A stretch of DNA of 64,000 nucleotides from Actinomyces mediterranea (GCF_900155595.1 NZ_FTPB01000003.1:568307-632306); one strand, 5' to 3'; positions 26,820-37,941 are shown, counted from the first letter of the stretch. A program made the numbers and translations. Notes: a model not told the origin generated them from the sequence alone.

Positions 26820-27734
26820 TCAGTCGAGGCTCATGGGCGTTACACCATAGGGGGCCAGGCCTGCCGCACCCGCATCGGGAGCCGTCAAAACGCTCACTCC
26901 CCCATCGGGCATGATCGCAATCGAGTGCTCCCAGTGCGCGGCGTCCGACCCGTCGACTGTTCGCACGGTCCATTCGTCGGCCTCGGTGAGAGTGTCAATC
27001 CTGCCCGTCGTCAGCATCGGTTCAACGGCGAGCACCATCCCCGGTTTGATCTTGGCACTGATGCCGCGCGCGTTGTAGTTGAGGACCTCGGGCGCCTGAT
27101 GCATGGCTGTACCGATGCCGTGGCCGGTGTACTCCTCGATGATGCCCGCCTCCCAGCCGAGCTCTTCAGCGCGCGCAGCGACCACATCTTCGACGGCACG
27201 TCCCACTGCGGAGACGCGCTTCGCCCCGGCCAGACCGGCGAGGGCCGCCCACAGGGATTCGCGAGTCACCGCATCGAGTTCGCGTCGGCGCCGCATCGTA
27301 GCCTGCGCGACTCCGTCAACCGGGCGTCCGCTCGCCCTCTCCCCCGCTGCGAAGCGCTCATCGGAGATCCACTCGTCGCCGACGATCATTGAGAAGGCGG
27401 CGTCCCCGTGCCACTGGCGCCCGTTCCTGCCGACCCAGGCTCCGCAGTCGAAGCTCACGAGGTCGCCCTCGCGCAGGGTGAGGGGACCCGGGATGCCGTG
27501 GACGACGACGTCGTTGACGCTGATGCACACGGTTGCGGGATAGCCCCCGTAGTGCAGGAAGTTCGATGTCGCGTTGCCCCGAGCGATCGTTGCAGCGGAG
27601 ACGGCGTCGAGTTCGGCGGTTGTGACGCCCGGCGCGACGGCGTCGCGCAGCGACGCGTGGATGTCGGCCACGACGAGGCCGGCCTCGCGCATCCACTTGA
27701 GCTGTTCGAGCGTCTTGATTTCAATACGCACCAC
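26820..27734 (-). CDS. map: Type I methionine aminopeptidase
   Basis: A 304-residue enzyme that removes the initiator Met. Metal ligands are visible in VSFDCGAW (Asp), GHGIGTAMHQAPEV (His), and the later Glu residues in LAVEPML and WEHSIA. The substrate His is in FLHYGGYPATVC. The N-terminus is VVRIEIKTLEQLKWMREAG from a GTG; the next codon is also GTG. The C-terminus is about 40 residues longer than typical bacterial MetAP-I, with small residues and no known motif. It lies between adk and infA, its usual place. Confidence 0.93.
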   Translation of the reverse strand: MVRIEIKTLEQLKWMREAGLVVADIHASLRDAVAPGVTTAELDAVSAATIARGNATSNFLHYGGYPATVCISVNDVVVHGIPGPLTLREGDLVSFDCGAWVGRNGRQWHGDAAFSMIVGDEWISDERFAAGERASGRPVDGVAQATMRRRRELDAVTRESLWAALAGLAGAKRVSAVGRAVEDVVAARAEELGWEAGIIEEYTGHGIGTAMHQAPEVLNYNARGISAKIKPGMVLAVEPMLTTGRIDTLTEADEWTVRTVDGSDAAHWEHSIAIMPDGGVSVLTAPDAGAAGLAPYGVTPMSLD

Positions 27735-27819
27735 TGTCAGATCCTTTCAACACATGCGCGGCGATGACAGCATGAACCGCGCGGCTCCAATCGCCGCGCG
27801 GTATGCAGATGAAGGATGG

Positions 27820-28398
27820 TCAGCCTTCTCGATGAGCGTCCAGAACGGCGAAGATCCGCTCGGAGACCTCGTCGACCGTTCCCATGCCGTTGACGACTTC
27901 CAGCATGTCGTGATCCGCGTAGTAGGCGGCGACGGGCTCCGTCTGCGCGCGGTACACCTCGAAACGGTGGCGCATGACGGGCTCGGTGTCATCGGCGCGG
28001 TGCTGTTCTTCGGCGCGCTTGAGCATGCGGGTGACGACCTCGTCCTCATCGACCTGGATCTCGACGACGACGTCGATCTTGGTGCCGAAGTCCTCGCACA
28101 GTCCGGCGAGGAAGTGGACCTGGTCCACATTGCGGGGATACCCGTCGAGGAGGAATCCGGCCTCGACGTCGGGGGCCTCGAGACGGGCCCTCATCATGAC
28201 GTTCGTGACCGAGTCGGGGACGAGTTCGCCGCGATCGATGTATTCCTTCGCCTTGAGGCCGATCTGCGTTCCCTCGGCGATGTTTGCGCGGAAGATTTCA
28301 CCGGTGGAGATCGCCGGGATGGAGAGCCGCTCGGCGATACGGGCGGCCTGCGTGCCCTTACCGGCTCCGGGAGGGCCGAGGAGAATAACAGCGGTCAT
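27820..28398 (-). CDS. adk: Adenylate kinase
   Basis: A 192-residue short-form adenylate kinase without the zinc lid. The P-loop LLGPPGAGKGTQAARIAERL, the AMP-binding ISTGEIFRANIAEGT and the DGYPRNVDQ loop are present. It overlaps the secY stop as ATGA, giving translational coupling in the secY-adk-map-infA series. Confidence 0.96.
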   Translation of the reverse strand: MTAVILLGPPGAGKGTQAARIAERLSIPAISTGEIFRANIAEGTQIGLKAKEYIDRGELVPDSVTNVMMRARLEAPDVEAGFLLDGYPRNVDQVHFLAGLCEDFGTKIDVVVEIQVDEDEVVTRMLKRAEEQHRADDTEPVMRHRFEVYRAQTEPVAAYYADHDMLEVVNGMGTVDEVSERIFAVLDAHREG

Positions 28399-29687
28399 CG
28401 CAAGAATCCTTCGTAATGGTGCTGCTGGAGCTGGGTGTTGATCTCCTTGACCGTCTGCAGACCGACGCCGACGATGATGAGCAGTGTCGTTCCACCGAAG
28501 GGCATCTGTGAGGAGGACAGCTTCAGGGGGATGATGAGCAGCGACGGCAGCAGGGCGATGACGACGAGGTAGAGCGCGCCTGCTGACGTGATGCGGTTGA
28601 TGACGTAGCGCAGGAACTCAGCGGTGGGCCGTCCCGCGCGGTATCCGGGGATGAAGCCACCGTAGCGCTTCATATTGTCGGCGACCTCGTCCGGGTTGAA
28701 GGTAATCGTCGTGTAGAAGAACGCGAAGAACAGGACGAGGAGCGCATAAATCGTCAGATACACCCACGAGTCCTGGTGGAAGTTAGCGGTGATCCACTGG
28801 ACCCAGCCGTCCGTGGCATTGCCGAACTGGGCGACCATGAGGGGCAGCGCCAAGATCGAGGACGCGAAGATGACGGGGATGACGCCCGACATGTTGATCT
28901 TCAGCGGGATGTAGGTGGTGGTGCCGCCGTATTGGCGCCGTCCCACCATGCGCTTGGCGTATTGGACGGGGATGCGACGCTGGGCCTGCTCGATGAATAC
29001 GATCGCGAGTGTGACGCCGAAGAGCATGAGCACGATCGCCCCGACGGCGCCCCATTTACCGGATTGTCCGATGGAGAGTACCTGGGAGGGCAGGCGCGCT
29101 GCGATGGAGGTGAAGATGAGCAGCGACATGCCGTTGCCGATGCCGCGCTCTGTGATGAGTTCACCGAGCCACATGACGACGCCCGTACCCGCCATCATGA
29201 CGATCACCATGATGAGGAACATCCACCACGACTTGTCAGCGATGACGGACTGAGAGCAGCCGGAGAACATGCGCCCTGTGCGCGCCAGGGTGATGGTTGT
29301 CGTCGCCTGGAGCACGCCGAGGAAGATCGTGAGGTAGCGGGTGTACTGGGTGAGCTTCGCCTGCCCGGTCTGTCCCTCTTTATAGAGGTCGTCGAAGCGC
29401 GGGATGACGACGCGGAGCAGCTGGATGATGATCGACGCGGTGATGTAGGGCATGATGCCGAGGGCGAGGATCGACAGCTGGAGGAGTGCGCCACCGGAGA
29501 AGAGGTTGACGAGGTCGAGCAGGTTCACCTCATTCTGTTGCGCGAGGCACTGCTGGATGGCCTTCGAGTCCACGCCGGGAGTCGGAATATACGATCCGAG
29601 GCGGAACATCGCCATGATGAGCAGCGTGAAAAGCAGTTTTCGGCGCAGATCAGGGGTGCGGAACGCCTGTGCGAAAGCACTGAGCAA
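28395..29687 (-). CDS. secY: Protein translocase channel subunit SecY
   Basis: A 430-residue membrane protein with ten predicted helices. FRLGSYIPTPGVD, the plug-region LFSGGALLQLSILALGIMPY, ITERGIGNGMSLLIF and the cytosolic loop YAKRMVGRRQYGG are diagnostic. The start appears to be TTG at 29687, since AGGAGG lies six bases upstream and no better in-frame start gives the conserved first helix. It begins after the rplO terminator, so it should have its own promoter. Confidence 0.96.
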   Translation of the reverse strand: MLSAFAQAFRTPDLRRKLLFTLLIMAMFRLGSYIPTPGVDSKAIQQCLAQQNEVNLLDLVNLFSGGALLQLSILALGIMPYITASIIIQLLRVVIPRFDDLYKEGQTGQAKLTQYTRYLTIFLGVLQATTTITLARTGRMFSGCSQSVIADKSWWMFLIMVIVMMAGTGVVMWLGELITERGIGNGMSLLIFTSIAARLPSQVLSIGQSGKWGAVGAIVLMLFGVTLAIVFIEQAQRRIPVQYAKRMVGRRQYGGTTTYIPLKINMSGVIPVIFASSILALPLMVAQFGNATDGWVQWITANFHQDSWVYLTIYALLVLFFAFFYTTITFNPDEVADNMKRYGGFIPGYRAGRPTAEFLRYVINRITSAGALYLVVIALLPSLLIIPLKLSSSQMPFGGTTLLIIVGVGLQTVKEINTQLQQHHYEGFLR

Positions 29688-29833
29688 GGCTTCCTCCTAC
29701 TGGTGGTGGGCATGCGCGGGGGTTGTCCCCCGGTATCGACCGTGTCAGCCTACCCGAGTTTCGCAAGTGGGCTGCAGTCGCATTCTACGGAGTTGGTGGA
29801 CGATCGACGAGGCCGACCGTCCCGTCATACGCC

Positions 29834-29869
29834 GTTGAGGGTGGCCCGGGGCTCCGGGCCACCCTCAAC
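29834..29869 (-). terminator. Hairpin terminator after rplO
   Basis: A 16-bp perfect stem (arm GTTGAGGGTGGCCCGG) with a four-base loop, just past the rplO stop. It separates the spc ribosomal genes from secY-adk-map-infA. Confidence 0.8.
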
Positions 29870-29875
29870 CGGGTG

Positions 29876-30352
29876 TCAGCGGGCGGTAATGGTTCCGCCC
29901 GCCGCGGTGATCTTCTCGTGGGCGCTGGCCGACCAGGAGTCGACCTCGACTTCGAGCTTGACGGTGAGCTCCCCGGTGCCGAGCACCTTGACGGGGGCGC
30001 CGTCGCGAACCGCGTGCTTGGCGACGAGGTCCTCGACCGTCACCTTGCCGCCCTCGGGGAAGAGCTCCTCGAGTTTGGACACGTTGACGACCTGGTACTC
30101 GACGCGGAACGGGTTCTTGAAGCCGCGAAGCTTGGGCAGACGCATGTGAATCGGCATCTGGCCGCCTTCGAAGCCCGCGGGAACCTGGTAGCGGGCCTTG
30201 GTGCCCTTAGTACCGCGTCCAGCGGTCTTGCCCTTCGAGCCCTCACCGCGACCGACGCGGGTCTTGGCCTTCTTGGCTCCGGGGGCCGGGCGAAGGTGGT
30301 GCAGCTTGACGATTTGCACCTTCTCACCCGAAGTGGTCTTCGAGTCCGCCAT
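29876..30352 (-). CDS. rplO: 50S ribosomal protein L15
   Basis: A 158-residue L15. [20 protein letters not shown] and [15 protein letters not shown] form the Gly-rich N-terminus, [18 protein letters not shown] is the family signature, and the C-terminal domain ends [10 protein letters not shown]. It follows rpmD by two bases. Confidence 0.96.
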   Translation of the reverse strand: MADSKTTSGEKVQIVKLHHLRPAPGAKKAKTRVGRGEGSKGKTAGRGTKGTKARYQVPAGFEGGQMPIHMRLPKLRGFKNPFRVEYQVVNVSKLEELFPEGGKVTVEDLVAKHAVRDGAPVKVLGTGELTVKLEVEVDSWSASAHEKITAAGGTITAR

Positions 30353-30354
30353 TG

Positions 30355-30540
30355 TCAGTCGACCTCCTCAACAGTCACCAGGTGACGCACGGTGCGGACG
30401 GCACCGCGAACAGTGTTGGTGTCCTCACGAACGACGCTCTGGCCGATCTTGCGCAGCCCGAGGGTGCGCAGGGTGTCCTTCATGTTCTGTTTGGCGCCGA
30501 TCGTGGACTTGACTTGCGTGATCTTCAGATTCGCCATCAC
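30355..30540 (-). CDS. rpmD: 50S ribosomal protein L30
   Basis: A 61-residue L30 ([20 protein letters not shown] ... [10 protein letters not shown]). Its start overlaps the rpsE stop by four bases. Position between S5 and L15 is canonical. Confidence 0.95.
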   Translation of the reverse strand: MMANLKITQVKSTIGAKQNMKDTLRTLGLRKIGQSVVREDTNTVRGAVRTVRHLVTVEEVD

Positions 30541-31232
30541 TCGTTCACCCCCGCTGAAGCCTTGTCGGCCTCGGCCTGTTCCGCCTTGGCGCGCTTGTCG
30601 GCCTCGCCCTGCGCGCGTGCGCGCAGCATCGACGCCGGTGCAACCCGCTCGAGGGGAAGGCCACGGCGCGCCGCGACTGCCTCGGGCTGTTCGAGCTGCT
30701 TGAGGGCGTCGATCGTCGCGTGGACGATGTTGATCGCGTTGTCGGAGCCGAGCGACTTGGTGAGCACGTCGTGAACACCAGCGGCCTCGAGCACTGCGCG
30801 AACCGGACCGCCGGCGATAACGCCGGTTCCCGGTGCGGCCGGACGCAGAAGCACGATGCCGGCGGCGTCGCGTCCCTCGACTAGGTGCGTGATGGTGCGG
30901 CGGATCATCGGGACGCGGATGAAGTTCTTCTTCGCCTCTTCGACGCCCTTGGAAATGGCCTGGGGGACTTCCTTGGCCTTTCCATAGCCGACACCGACGG
31001 TGCCTTCTCCATCGCCCACGACGACCAGAGCCGTGAAGGAGAAGCGGCGCCCGCCCTTGACGACCTTGGACACGCGGTTGATGGCGACAACGCGCTCGAT
31101 GTATTCATTCTTGTCATTGCCACGACGGTTATCGCGGTCATTCCCGCGGCCGTTGCGGCGGTCGCGACGCTCGCTGTCGCCCGAACGCTCAGAGCCTTCC
31201 TGACCGTTCCTGCTTCGCTGCTGTGCAGCCAT
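30537..31232 (-). CDS. rpsE: 30S ribosomal protein S5
   Basis: A 231-residue S5. The conserved body begins [20 protein letters not shown] and contains the [20 protein letters not shown] signature. It is preceded by about 40 residues of Arg/Asn/Gly/Asp repeats and followed by an Ala/Lys/Glu tail, both actinobacterial traits. The ATG at 31232 has a purine-rich site upstream; codons further upstream read into rplR. It overlaps rpmD. Confidence 0.95.
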   Translation of the reverse strand: MAAQQRSRNGQEGSERSGDSERRDRRNGRGNDRDNRRGNDKNEYIERVVAINRVSKVVKGGRRFSFTALVVVGDGEGTVGVGYGKAKEVPQAISKGVEEAKKNFIRVPMIRRTITHLVEGRDAAGIVLLRPAAPGTGVIAGGPVRAVLEAAGVHDVLTKSLGSDNAINIVHATIDALKQLEQPEAVAARRGLPLERVAPASMLRARAQGEADKRAKAEQAEADKASAGVNE

Positions 31233-31260
31233 CAGTTGATCTCTCTTTCCTTCGATCCGG

Positions 31261-31632
31261 TCACAGCTCGAGTCCGCCCTCACGGGCGGCTTCGGCGACG
31301 GCCGCCACGCGGCCGAAGTACTTGTTCCCACCTCGGTCGAAGACGACCGAGGTGATGCCGGCGGCCTGAGCGCGCTCTGCAATGAGAGCGCCGACTTTGC
31401 GCGCCTTGTCGGTCTTGGTGCCTTCCGCCGCAGCGAGTTCGGCTTCCATGTCCGACGCGGAAACCAGGGTGTGTCCAACGGTGTCGTCGATCACCTGGGC
31501 CACCATGTGGCGGTTGGAACGGGTGACGACTAGGCGAGGACGCGCAGCCGTACCGTTGATCTTCTTGCGAAGGCGCAGGTGACGACGCTTGCGAGCGACG
31601 AACTTGCCTTTGCCCTTGACCGTGTACGCCAT
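31261..31632 (-). CDS. rplR: 50S ribosomal protein L18
   Basis: A 123-residue L18 with a basic start ([20 protein letters not shown]) and the 5S-rRNA-binding core [20 protein letters not shown] and [14 protein letters not shown]. The ATG at 31632 overlaps the rplF stop (TGATG) and has AAAGG ten bases upstream; the preceding GTG is a less likely start. Confidence 0.95.
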   Translation of the reverse strand: MAYTVKGKGKFVARKRRHLRLRKKINGTAARPRLVVTRSNRHMVAQVIDDTVGHTLVSASDMEAELAAAEGTKTDKARKVGALIAERAQAAGITSVVFDRGGNKYFGRVAAVAEAAREGGLEL

Positions 31633-32168
31633 CACTTACCAGCCTTTCCGACCTTGCGACGGATCGTTTCGCCCACGTAGTGGATGCCCTTGCCCTTGTA
31701 GGGCTCCGGCTTCTTGAGCTTGCGGATGCGAGCCGCAGTCTCGCCGACGAGCTGCTTGTCGATGCCGTGGACCGTGAACTTGGTCTGGGATTCGACGGTG
31801 AACTCGATGCCTTCAGGGGCCTCGACGAGGACCGGGTGCGAGAAGCCGAGCGCGAACTCGAGGTTCTTGCCCTTGGCGACCACGCGGTAACCGGTGCCGG
31901 TGATCTCGAGTTCTTTCTTGTAGCCCTCGGTGACGCCAATGATCATATTGGCGATGAGAGTACGGGTCAGGCCGTGCAGCGAACGGGACGTGCGCTCGTC
32001 ATCAGGTCGTGCGACAGTGATCTGGCCATTGTCGATGGTGACCTCGATGGGGGAAGCGACAGTGTGGCTGAGCTGGCCCTTCTTGCCCTTCACGGTGACG
32101 TCCGCGCCGTCGATTGCGACGTCGACGCCAGCGGGGATGGCAATGGGGTTCTTACCGATACGCGACAT
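31632..32168 (-). CDS. rplF: 50S ribosomal protein L6
   Basis: A 178-residue L6 ([20 protein letters not shown]). The C-terminal signature [19 protein letters not shown] binds 23S rRNA near the sarcin-ricin loop. The length and both duplicated domains are normal. It follows rpsH after 15 bp. Confidence 0.96.
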   Translation of the reverse strand: MSRIGKNPIAIPAGVDVAIDGADVTVKGKKGQLSHTVASPIEVTIDNGQITVARPDDERTSRSLHGLTRTLIANMIIGVTEGYKKELEITGTGYRVVAKGKNLEFALGFSHPVLVEAPEGIEFTVESQTKFTVHGIDKQLVGETAARIRKLKKPEPYKGKGIHYVGETIRRKVGKAGK

Positions 32169-32183
32169 TGTTCAGCCTCCTGT

Positions 32184-32582
32184 TCACCAGACGTAGGCGA
32201 GGACTTCCCCGCCTACGCCCTTCTCGGCTGCCTGGCGGTCGGTGAGCAGGCCGGAGGACGTGGACAGGATGGCCACGCCGAGGCCGCCGCGGACCTTGGG
32301 CAGGTTGGTGGACTTGGCATATACGCGCAGACCTGGTTTGGACACGCGCTGCAGCCCCTGGATGGCGGCCTCACGATGGTTGCCGTACTTGAGGGTCAGC
32401 GTGAGGGTCTTGCCCACGCGGGCGTCCTCGACGCTGGTCGAGGAGATGTAGCCCTCTTCGACCAGGATGTTCGCGATCGCGTTCTTCAGCTTCGAGTACG
32501 GCATGGAGACCGTGTCGTGATGAGCGCGATTCGCATTGCGCAGACGCGTCAGCATGTCTGCGATGGGATCTGTCATTGTCAT
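32184..32582 (-). CDS. rpsH: 30S ribosomal protein S8
   Basis: A 132-residue S8 ([20 protein letters not shown]), with the C-terminal rRNA-binding [20 protein letters not shown]. In E. coli S8 represses its operon by binding mRNA near L5; I do not see that site clearly here. It lies between rpsN and rplF. Confidence 0.96.
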   Translation of the reverse strand: MTMTDPIADMLTRLRNANRAHHDTVSMPYSKLKNAIANILVEEGYISSTSVEDARVGKTLTLTLKYGNHREAAIQGLQRVSKPGLRVYAKSTNLPKVRGGLGVAILSTSSGLLTDRQAAEKGVGGEVLAYVW

Positions 32583-32643
32583 TGGGGGTTGTCCCCTTCC
32601 TCGTCGCGGTATCCCCTGTTGCGGGACCTACGACGTCAGTGTC

Positions 32644-32829
32644 TTACCAGCTGCTCTTCGTGATGCCGGGGAGTTCGCCCTTGAGGGCGAGCTCGCGCAG
32701 GCACACGCGGCATAGTCCGAACTTGCGGTAGACCGAGCGGGGACGCCCGCAGCGGTTGCACCGCGTGTAGCCGCGCACACCGAACTTAGGGGTGCGCGCT
32801 GCCTTGATCTTCAAAGACGTCTTGGCCAT
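32644..32829 (-). CDS. rpsN: 30S ribosomal protein S14, zinc type
   Basis: A 61-residue S14 of the short zinc-binding form. Two Cys pairs, CNRCG and CRVC, form the zinc ribbon, and the C-terminus is the usual GITKSSW. It follows rplE by three bases. Confidence 0.96.
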   Translation of the reverse strand: MAKTSLKIKAARTPKFGVRGYTRCNRCGRPRSVYRKFGLCRVCLRELALKGELPGITKSSW

Positions 32830-32832
32830 GGG

Positions 32833-33378
32833 TCAGTCCTCCTTGAACGGGAAGCCGAGGCGACGAAGCAGGGAACGGCCTTCTTCATCGGTGGATGCCG
32901 ACGTGACGACCGTGATGTCCATGCCGCGAACGCGGTCGATGGAATCCTGGTTGATCTCGTGGAACATGGACTGTTCCGTGAGGCCGAAGGTGTAATTCCC
33001 ATGACCGTCGAATTGCTTGGGGGACAGGCCGCGGAAGTCGCGGATGCGCGGGAGGGCGGTCGACAGGAGTCGATCGAGGAATTCCCACATGCGATCACCG
33101 CGCAGCGTAACGTGCGCGCCGATGGGCTGGCCTTCGCGGAGCTTGAACTGCGCGATGGACTTCTTGGCCTTGGTGGTGGCGGGCTTCTGACCGGTGATGG
33201 CAGTGAGGTCGCGGATTGCGCCCTCGAGTGCCTTCGAGTCGCGAGCCGCCTCGCCGACGCCCATGTTGACGACGATCTTCGTCAGCCCGCCGACCTGCAT
33301 GATGTTCTCGTGTTTGAACTCTTCACGCAGAGCTTCGCGGATCTCCGACAGATACTTTTCTTTCAGACGCGGGGCCAT
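32833..33378 (-). CDS. rplE: 50S ribosomal protein L5
   Basis: A 181-residue L5. [13 protein letters not shown] is the family signature, followed by [20 protein letters not shown] and the C-terminal [20 protein letters not shown]. It binds 5S rRNA and contacts the P-site tRNA. It follows rplX by two bases. Confidence 0.96.
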   Translation of the reverse strand: MAPRLKEKYLSEIREALREEFKHENIMQVGGLTKIVVNMGVGEAARDSKALEGAIRDLTAITGQKPATTKAKKSIAQFKLREGQPIGAHVTLRGDRMWEFLDRLLSTALPRIRDFRGLSPKQFDGHGNYTFGLTEQSMFHEINQDSIDRVRGMDITVVTSASTDEEGRSLLRRLGFPFKED

Positions 33379-33380
33379 GT

Positions 33381-33812
33381 TCAGATCTCCTTACCCTGCT
33401 CGATGCCGCGCTTAGCGCCACCACGGGTCACGCGGACGCGGACGGTGCGGGTGCGGCCATCGCGCTCGACGGTGTCCTCGCGGAAGCCGACGCGCACGCG
33501 CTGCTTGGTGTCGGGATCGACCAGTGCGACCTTCGACAGGGAGATGGGGGCTTCGATGGTCTCGATGCCGCCGGCCTGTCCCTGCTGGCCCTGGCGAACG
33601 TGACGGGTCTTGAGGTTGACGCCCTCGACGAGAACCTTCTGGTCGGCGGGGAACACCTTAATGACGCGCCCCTGCTTGCCCTTATCACCGGGCTTGAGGG
33701 GTTCGAGGCCCTCAGCGATACGGCGCTCGTTGCGCTTTGCGAGCTTCTTCTCATCGGACGTGCGTCCGCGAACAACCTCGACGAGGTCGCCCTTGCGAAT
33801 CTTCGCTGCCAT
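33381..33812 (-). CDS. rplX: 50S ribosomal protein L24, enlarged
   Basis: A 143-residue L24, longer than the usual 100-110. The KOW motif [14 protein letters not shown] and [12 protein letters not shown] are intact. An insert of about 20 charged residues ([20 protein letters not shown]) separates the first strand ([13 protein letters not shown]) from the KOW motif, and the C-terminus is extended with Arg-rich sequence. Its ATG overlaps the rplN stop by one base. Confidence 0.93.
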   Translation of the reverse strand: MAAKIRKGDLVEVVRGRTSDEKKLAKRNERRIAEGLEPLKPGDKGKQGRVIKVFPADQKVLVEGVNLKTRHVRQGQQGQAGGIETIEAPISLSKVALVDPDTKQRVRVGFREDTVERDGRTRTVRVRVTRGGAKRGIEQGKEI

Positions 33813-34180
33813 CAGATCACCTCCGGTGCGAGGGAGACGATGCGCATGAACTTCTTGTCGCGCAACTCGCGGCCGACTGGGCCGAAGATGCGGGTTCCAC
33901 GCGGTTCGCCGTTTGCGTTAATGATGACGGCTGCGTTCTCGTCGAAGCGGATGTAAGAGCCGTCGGCGCGACGGGTTTCCTTACGGGTGCGGACGACGAC
34001 CGCCTTGACGACGTCGCCCTTCTTGACGGTACCGCCGGGGATGGCGTCCTTGACGGTGGCGACAATGGTGTCGCCGATTCCTGCGTAGCGGCGAGAAGAG
34101 CCGCCGAGTACACGGATGGTCAGGATTTCCTTCGCACCAGTGTTGTCGGCGACCTTGAGTCGCGACTCCTGCTGGATCAT
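33812..34180 (-). CDS. rplN: 50S ribosomal protein L14
   Basis: A 122-residue L14 ([20 protein letters not shown]) with the family signature around [20 protein letters not shown]. Length is exactly typical. It is first in the spc-type block, since a terminator lies between it and rpsQ, so the 430 bp upstream should contain its promoter and leader. Confidence 0.96.
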   Translation of the reverse strand: MIQQESRLKVADNTGAKEILTIRVLGGSSRRYAGIGDTIVATVKDAIPGGTVKKGDVVKAVVVRTRKETRRADGSYIRFDENAAVIINANGEPRGTRIFGPVGRELRDKKFMRIVSLAPEVI

Positions 34181-34186
34181 GTTCTA

Positions 34187-34618
34187 TTGCTCCTGTGGTC
34201 GAGCCGGTTCTCGCAGGAGCATTACTTCCCGCGAGCCTTGCCGATCGTGCATTGACTATTGCGCATCGATGCCGACAATAGTGCGAACGCACCGCCCCAG
34301 CGGGAGATGTTGCTCGCTCGCACTATCAACTCGGGGCGCAATGCGCCCCGAGTCACGCAACTGTCCCACCCTACCCCATCGCAATACACCGGCAAAAGCG
34401 GATCTCGCGTGATCTGCCCCATGGAATCGGTCCCTTCTGCTGCATCCGGGGCTTGACGGGCAGTACCTCGGCGCCTCGCATCATCACCATTGCGAACGTC
34501 GCGCGCGTCATCGGAACACACCGCGCAGCTTCCGAATGTTGCACCGTTCAGGTCCGCGTCACAACGTTCGGATCCACATTAATGTTGTCCGATACTGCGG
34601 ATCAGGTGATACAAGAAC
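34187..34618 (-). promoter_or_regulatory. rplN upstream leader region with strong hairpin
   Basis: A 430-bp gap inside the S10-spc cluster. It holds a perfect 10-bp hairpin CTCGGGGCGC-AAT-GCGCCCCGAG (34330-34352), and nearer to rplN a second possible stem (CTCGC/GCGAG around 34210-34240). The first hairpin has no T-run, so it may be an RNA structure bound by a ribosomal protein or an attenuator. No gene is recognised. Promoter positions could not be fixed. Confidence 0.4.
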
Positions 34619-34650
34619 GGGGGCCGACACCCTTGCGGATGCCGACCCCC
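34619..34650 (-). terminator. Hairpin terminator after rpsQ
   Basis: GGGGGCCGACA and its near-complement TGCCGACCCCC flank a ten-base loop about 25 bp past the rpsQ stop. It ends the S10 operon before rplN. Confidence 0.7.
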
Positions 34651-34674
34651 TGTGAGGCGCTGTGATCTGTCAGA

Positions 34675-34950
34675 TCACTTGGCCTTCTCGATGATCTCGA
34701 CGACGCGCCAGCGCTTGGTGGCTGACAGCGGACGGGTCTCCATGATGAGGACGAGGTCGCCGATGCCGCACTCGTTGTGCTCGTCGTGCGCCTTGACCTT
34801 CTTGTTCTTGCGCATGACCTTGCCGTAGAGGGCGTGCTTGACACGGTCCTCGATTCGAACGACGACGGTCTTGTCCATTTTGTCCGACACGACGTAGCCG
34901 CGACGGACCTTACGATCATTGCGCTTGGTGGTTTCTGCCATGTGACTCAC
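34675..34950 (-). CDS. rpsQ: 30S ribosomal protein S17
   Basis: A 91-residue S17 ([20 protein letters not shown]) with the [20 protein letters not shown] core. The start overlaps the rpmC stop by four bases. It is the last gene of the S10 transcript by the terminator that follows. Confidence 0.95.
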   Translation of the reverse strand: MSHMAETTKRNDRKVRRGYVVSDKMDKTVVVRIEDRVKHALYGKVMRKNKKVKAHDEHNECGIGDLVLIMETRPLSATKRWRVVEIIEKAK

Positions 34951-35180
34951 TCCTCGGTGCTCGGGGCGGTGCGGTAGCCTAGCTCCCGCTCACGCGCGAT
35001 CGTGTAGATCCGGGCGATGTCACGGCGCACGGTCTTCATGCGGCCGTGGTCTTCGAGGCTGCCGACAGCCTGCGCGAAACGCAGGTTGAACAGTTCGGCC
35101 TTGGCCTTCTCGAGTTCCTTGGACAACTGCGCGTCATCCATGGCATCGAGGTCGGAGACGTTCAGACCCTTTTCGGCCAT
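34947..35180 (-). CDS. rpmC: 50S ribosomal protein L29
   Basis: A 77-residue L29: two long helices with the signature [20 protein letters not shown] and a following [15 protein letters not shown]. It overlaps rplP by one base and rpsQ by four. The first dozen residues and a short acidic tail are extra. Confidence 0.95.
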   Translation of the reverse strand: MAEKGLNVSDLDAMDDAQLSKELEKAKAELFNLRFAQAVGSLEDHGRMKTVRRDIARIYTIARERELGYRTAPSTEE

Positions 35181-35599
35181 CAGTTGTCACCACCCTCTCG
35201 GACCACGAAACGGGTCTTGATAGGAAGCTTATGCTGGGCGCGGCGCATTGCCTCGCGAGCGAGGTTCTCATCGACGCCTCCCAGCTCGAACAGGATTCGT
35301 CCGGGCTTGACGGGGGCGACCCACCACTCCACGGCGCCCTTACCGGAACCCATTCGGGTTTCAGCGGGCTTCTTGGTTAGCGGGCGGTCGGGGAAGATGT
35401 TGATCCACACCTTGCCGCCGCGCTTGATGTGACGCGTCATGGCGATACGAGCGGCCTCGATCTGACGGTTCGTGATGTACGCGCCGGTCAGCGCCTGGAT
35501 CCCGTAATCGCCGAATGCGAGTTCGGTGCCGCCGGTTGCGTTACCGGTGCGGTGCGGGCGGTGCTGACGACGCCACTTGGTACGACGGGGAATGAGCAT
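35180..35599 (-). CDS. rplP: 50S ribosomal protein L16
   Basis: A 139-residue L16 ([19 protein letters not shown]) with [20 protein letters not shown] and the [20 protein letters not shown] signature. It organises the A-site region of the large subunit. Length is normal; the gene follows rpsC by five bases. Confidence 0.96.
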   Translation of the reverse strand: MLIPRRTKWRRQHRPHRTGNATGGTELAFGDYGIQALTGAYITNRQIEAARIAMTRHIKRGGKVWINIFPDRPLTKKPAETRMGSGKGAVEWWVAPVKPGRILFELGGVDENLAREAMRRAQHKLPIKTRFVVREGGDN

Positions 35600-35604
35600 C
35601 CGGC

Positions 35605-36405
35605 TCAGGCCTCCGATCCGTTGTCAGTAGCTGCGGGCGCGGCTGTAGCCTGTGCCTGCTGCTGAGCGTTCTCCTGGTTCGGACGTCCACCGCGGCGCGG
35701 TCCGCGACGGTCACCCCGGCGTCCACCACGGTTGGCCTGCTCGGCCTGCTGGCGCGCGAACTCGCGTTCAGTGATGTCGCCCTTGTAGATCCACACCTTG
35801 ACGCCGATGCGACCGAAGGTCGTGCGCGCCTCGTGGAATCCGTAGTCGATGTTCGCGCGAAGCGTGTGCAGTGGCACGCGGCCTTCGCGGTAGAACTCCG
35901 AGCGGCTCATTTCGGCTCCGCCGAGACGACCGGACACCTGAACGCGGATGCCCTTGGCACCGGCGCGCTGAGCGGACTGGATGCCCTTGCGCATGGCGCG
36001 GCGGAAGGAGACGCGGGCAGCGAGTTGCTCGGCGATCCCCTGTGCGACGAGTTGTGCATTCAGATCGGGGTTCTTCACTTCGAGGATGTTGAGCTGGACC
36101 TGCTTGCCGGTGAGCTTCTCGAGGCCCTGGCGAAGACGATCCGCCTCGGCACCGCGGCGACCGATGACGATACCCGGACGCGCGGTGTGCAGGTCGACGC
36201 GGACGCGGTCACGCGTGCGCTCGATATCGACCTTCGCGATGCCTGCGCGTTCGAGGTTCTCGGACAGGGTTTTGCGGATCGCAACGTCCTCGGCAACGTA
36301 GTCCGAGTAGCGCTGCCCCTTAGTGGTCGAGTCGGAGAACCAGCGGGACCGGTGATCGGTCGTGATTCCCAGGCGGAACCCGGTGGGGTTGACCTTCTGG
36401 CCCAT
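35605..36405 (-). CDS. rpsC: 30S ribosomal protein S3
   Basis: A 266-residue S3 beginning [20 protein letters not shown], with the KH domain around [15 protein letters not shown] and the C-terminal signature [21 protein letters not shown] Gln/Arg/Gly-rich tail ([14 protein letters not shown]) extends it beyond the core. The conserved start at 36405 excludes 32 upstream residues that lie in the rplV frame overlap. It follows rplV by one base. Confidence 0.95.
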   Translation of the reverse strand: MGQKVNPTGFRLGITTDHRSRWFSDSTTKGQRYSDYVAEDVAIRKTLSENLERAGIAKVDIERTRDRVRVDLHTARPGIVIGRRGAEADRLRQGLEKLTGKQVQLNILEVKNPDLNAQLVAQGIAEQLAARVSFRRAMRKGIQSAQRAGAKGIRVQVSGRLGGAEMSRSEFYREGRVPLHTLRANIDYGFHEARTTFGRIGVKVWIYKGDITEREFARQQAEQANRGGRRGDRRGPRRGGRPNQENAQQQAQATAAPAATDNGSEA

Positions 36406-36406
36406 A

Positions 36407-36778
36407 TCAGCGGTCTCCCTTCTTCTTGTCTTCCTTGGTGCCGACCACAAGGGTGATGTGGCTCGTGCGCTTGAGGATGCGTCCTGCGCGTCCCTGTGCA
36501 CGTGGGCGGAACCGCTTCATGGTCGGACCCTCATCGACGTAGGCCTCAATGATCATGAGGTCGGCCTCGTTGAAGGCCTCTCCGGCGAGTTCAGCCTTCA
36601 CCTTGGAGTTGGCGACGGCGCTGAGCAGCACCTTGCGGACATCGGTGGCGACGGCCTGCGGGGCGAACCGCAGGATATCGGCGGCCTCCAGGGCGGCCTT
36701 GCCACGAACCTCGTTCACGACACGGCGGGCCTTCTGGGGCGTGACGCGGACATAACGCGCCTGCGCCTTGGCTTCCAT
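36407..36778 (-). CDS. rplV: 50S ribosomal protein L22
   Basis: A 123-residue L22 ([20 protein letters not shown]). The hairpin that lines the exit tunnel is around [19 protein letters not shown], followed by SHITLVV. The ATG at 36778 gives the family start; the upstream in-frame sequence is not conserved. A short Lys/Asp-rich tail closes it. Confidence 0.95.
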   Translation of the reverse strand: MEAKAQARYVRVTPQKARRVVNEVRGKAALEAADILRFAPQAVATDVRKVLLSAVANSKVKAELAGEAFNEADLMIIEAYVDEGPTMKRFRPRAQGRAGRILKRTSHITLVVGTKEDKKKGDR

Positions 36779-36806
36779 TAATCTGCCTCTTCTTCCCAGG
36801 ACCGGC

Positions 36807-37088
36807 TCAGCGCCGGCGTCCCTTACGATCGTCCTTGTCGTGGCTGCGGAAGGTGCGCGTGGGAGCGAACTCTCCGAGCTTGTGGCCCACCATCGATTCG
36901 GTGACGAAGACGGGGACATGCTTGCGGCCGTCGTGGACCGCGAAGGTCAGCCCCAGGAAGTCCGGGGTGATGACCGAGCGGCGCGACCAGGTCTTGATGA
37001 CGTTCTTCGAGCCGGATTCGTTCGCGGCATCGACCTTCTTGAGCAGGTGGTCGTCGACGAACGGGCCCTTCTTCAAACTGCGTGGCAT
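36807..37088 (-). CDS. rpsS: 30S ribosomal protein S19
   Basis: A 93-residue S19 ([20 protein letters not shown]) with the signature [20 protein letters not shown]. It is normal in length, with an Asp/Arg-rich C-terminus. It lies between rplB and rplV. Confidence 0.96.
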   Translation of the reverse strand: MPRSLKKGPFVDDHLLKKVDAANESGSKNVIKTWSRRSVITPDFLGLTFAVHDGRKHVPVFVTESMVGHKLGEFAPTRTFRSHDKDDRKGRRR

Positions 37089-37104
37089 TGTTATCGGCTC
37101 CTAC

Positions 37105-37941
<837 letters not shown>

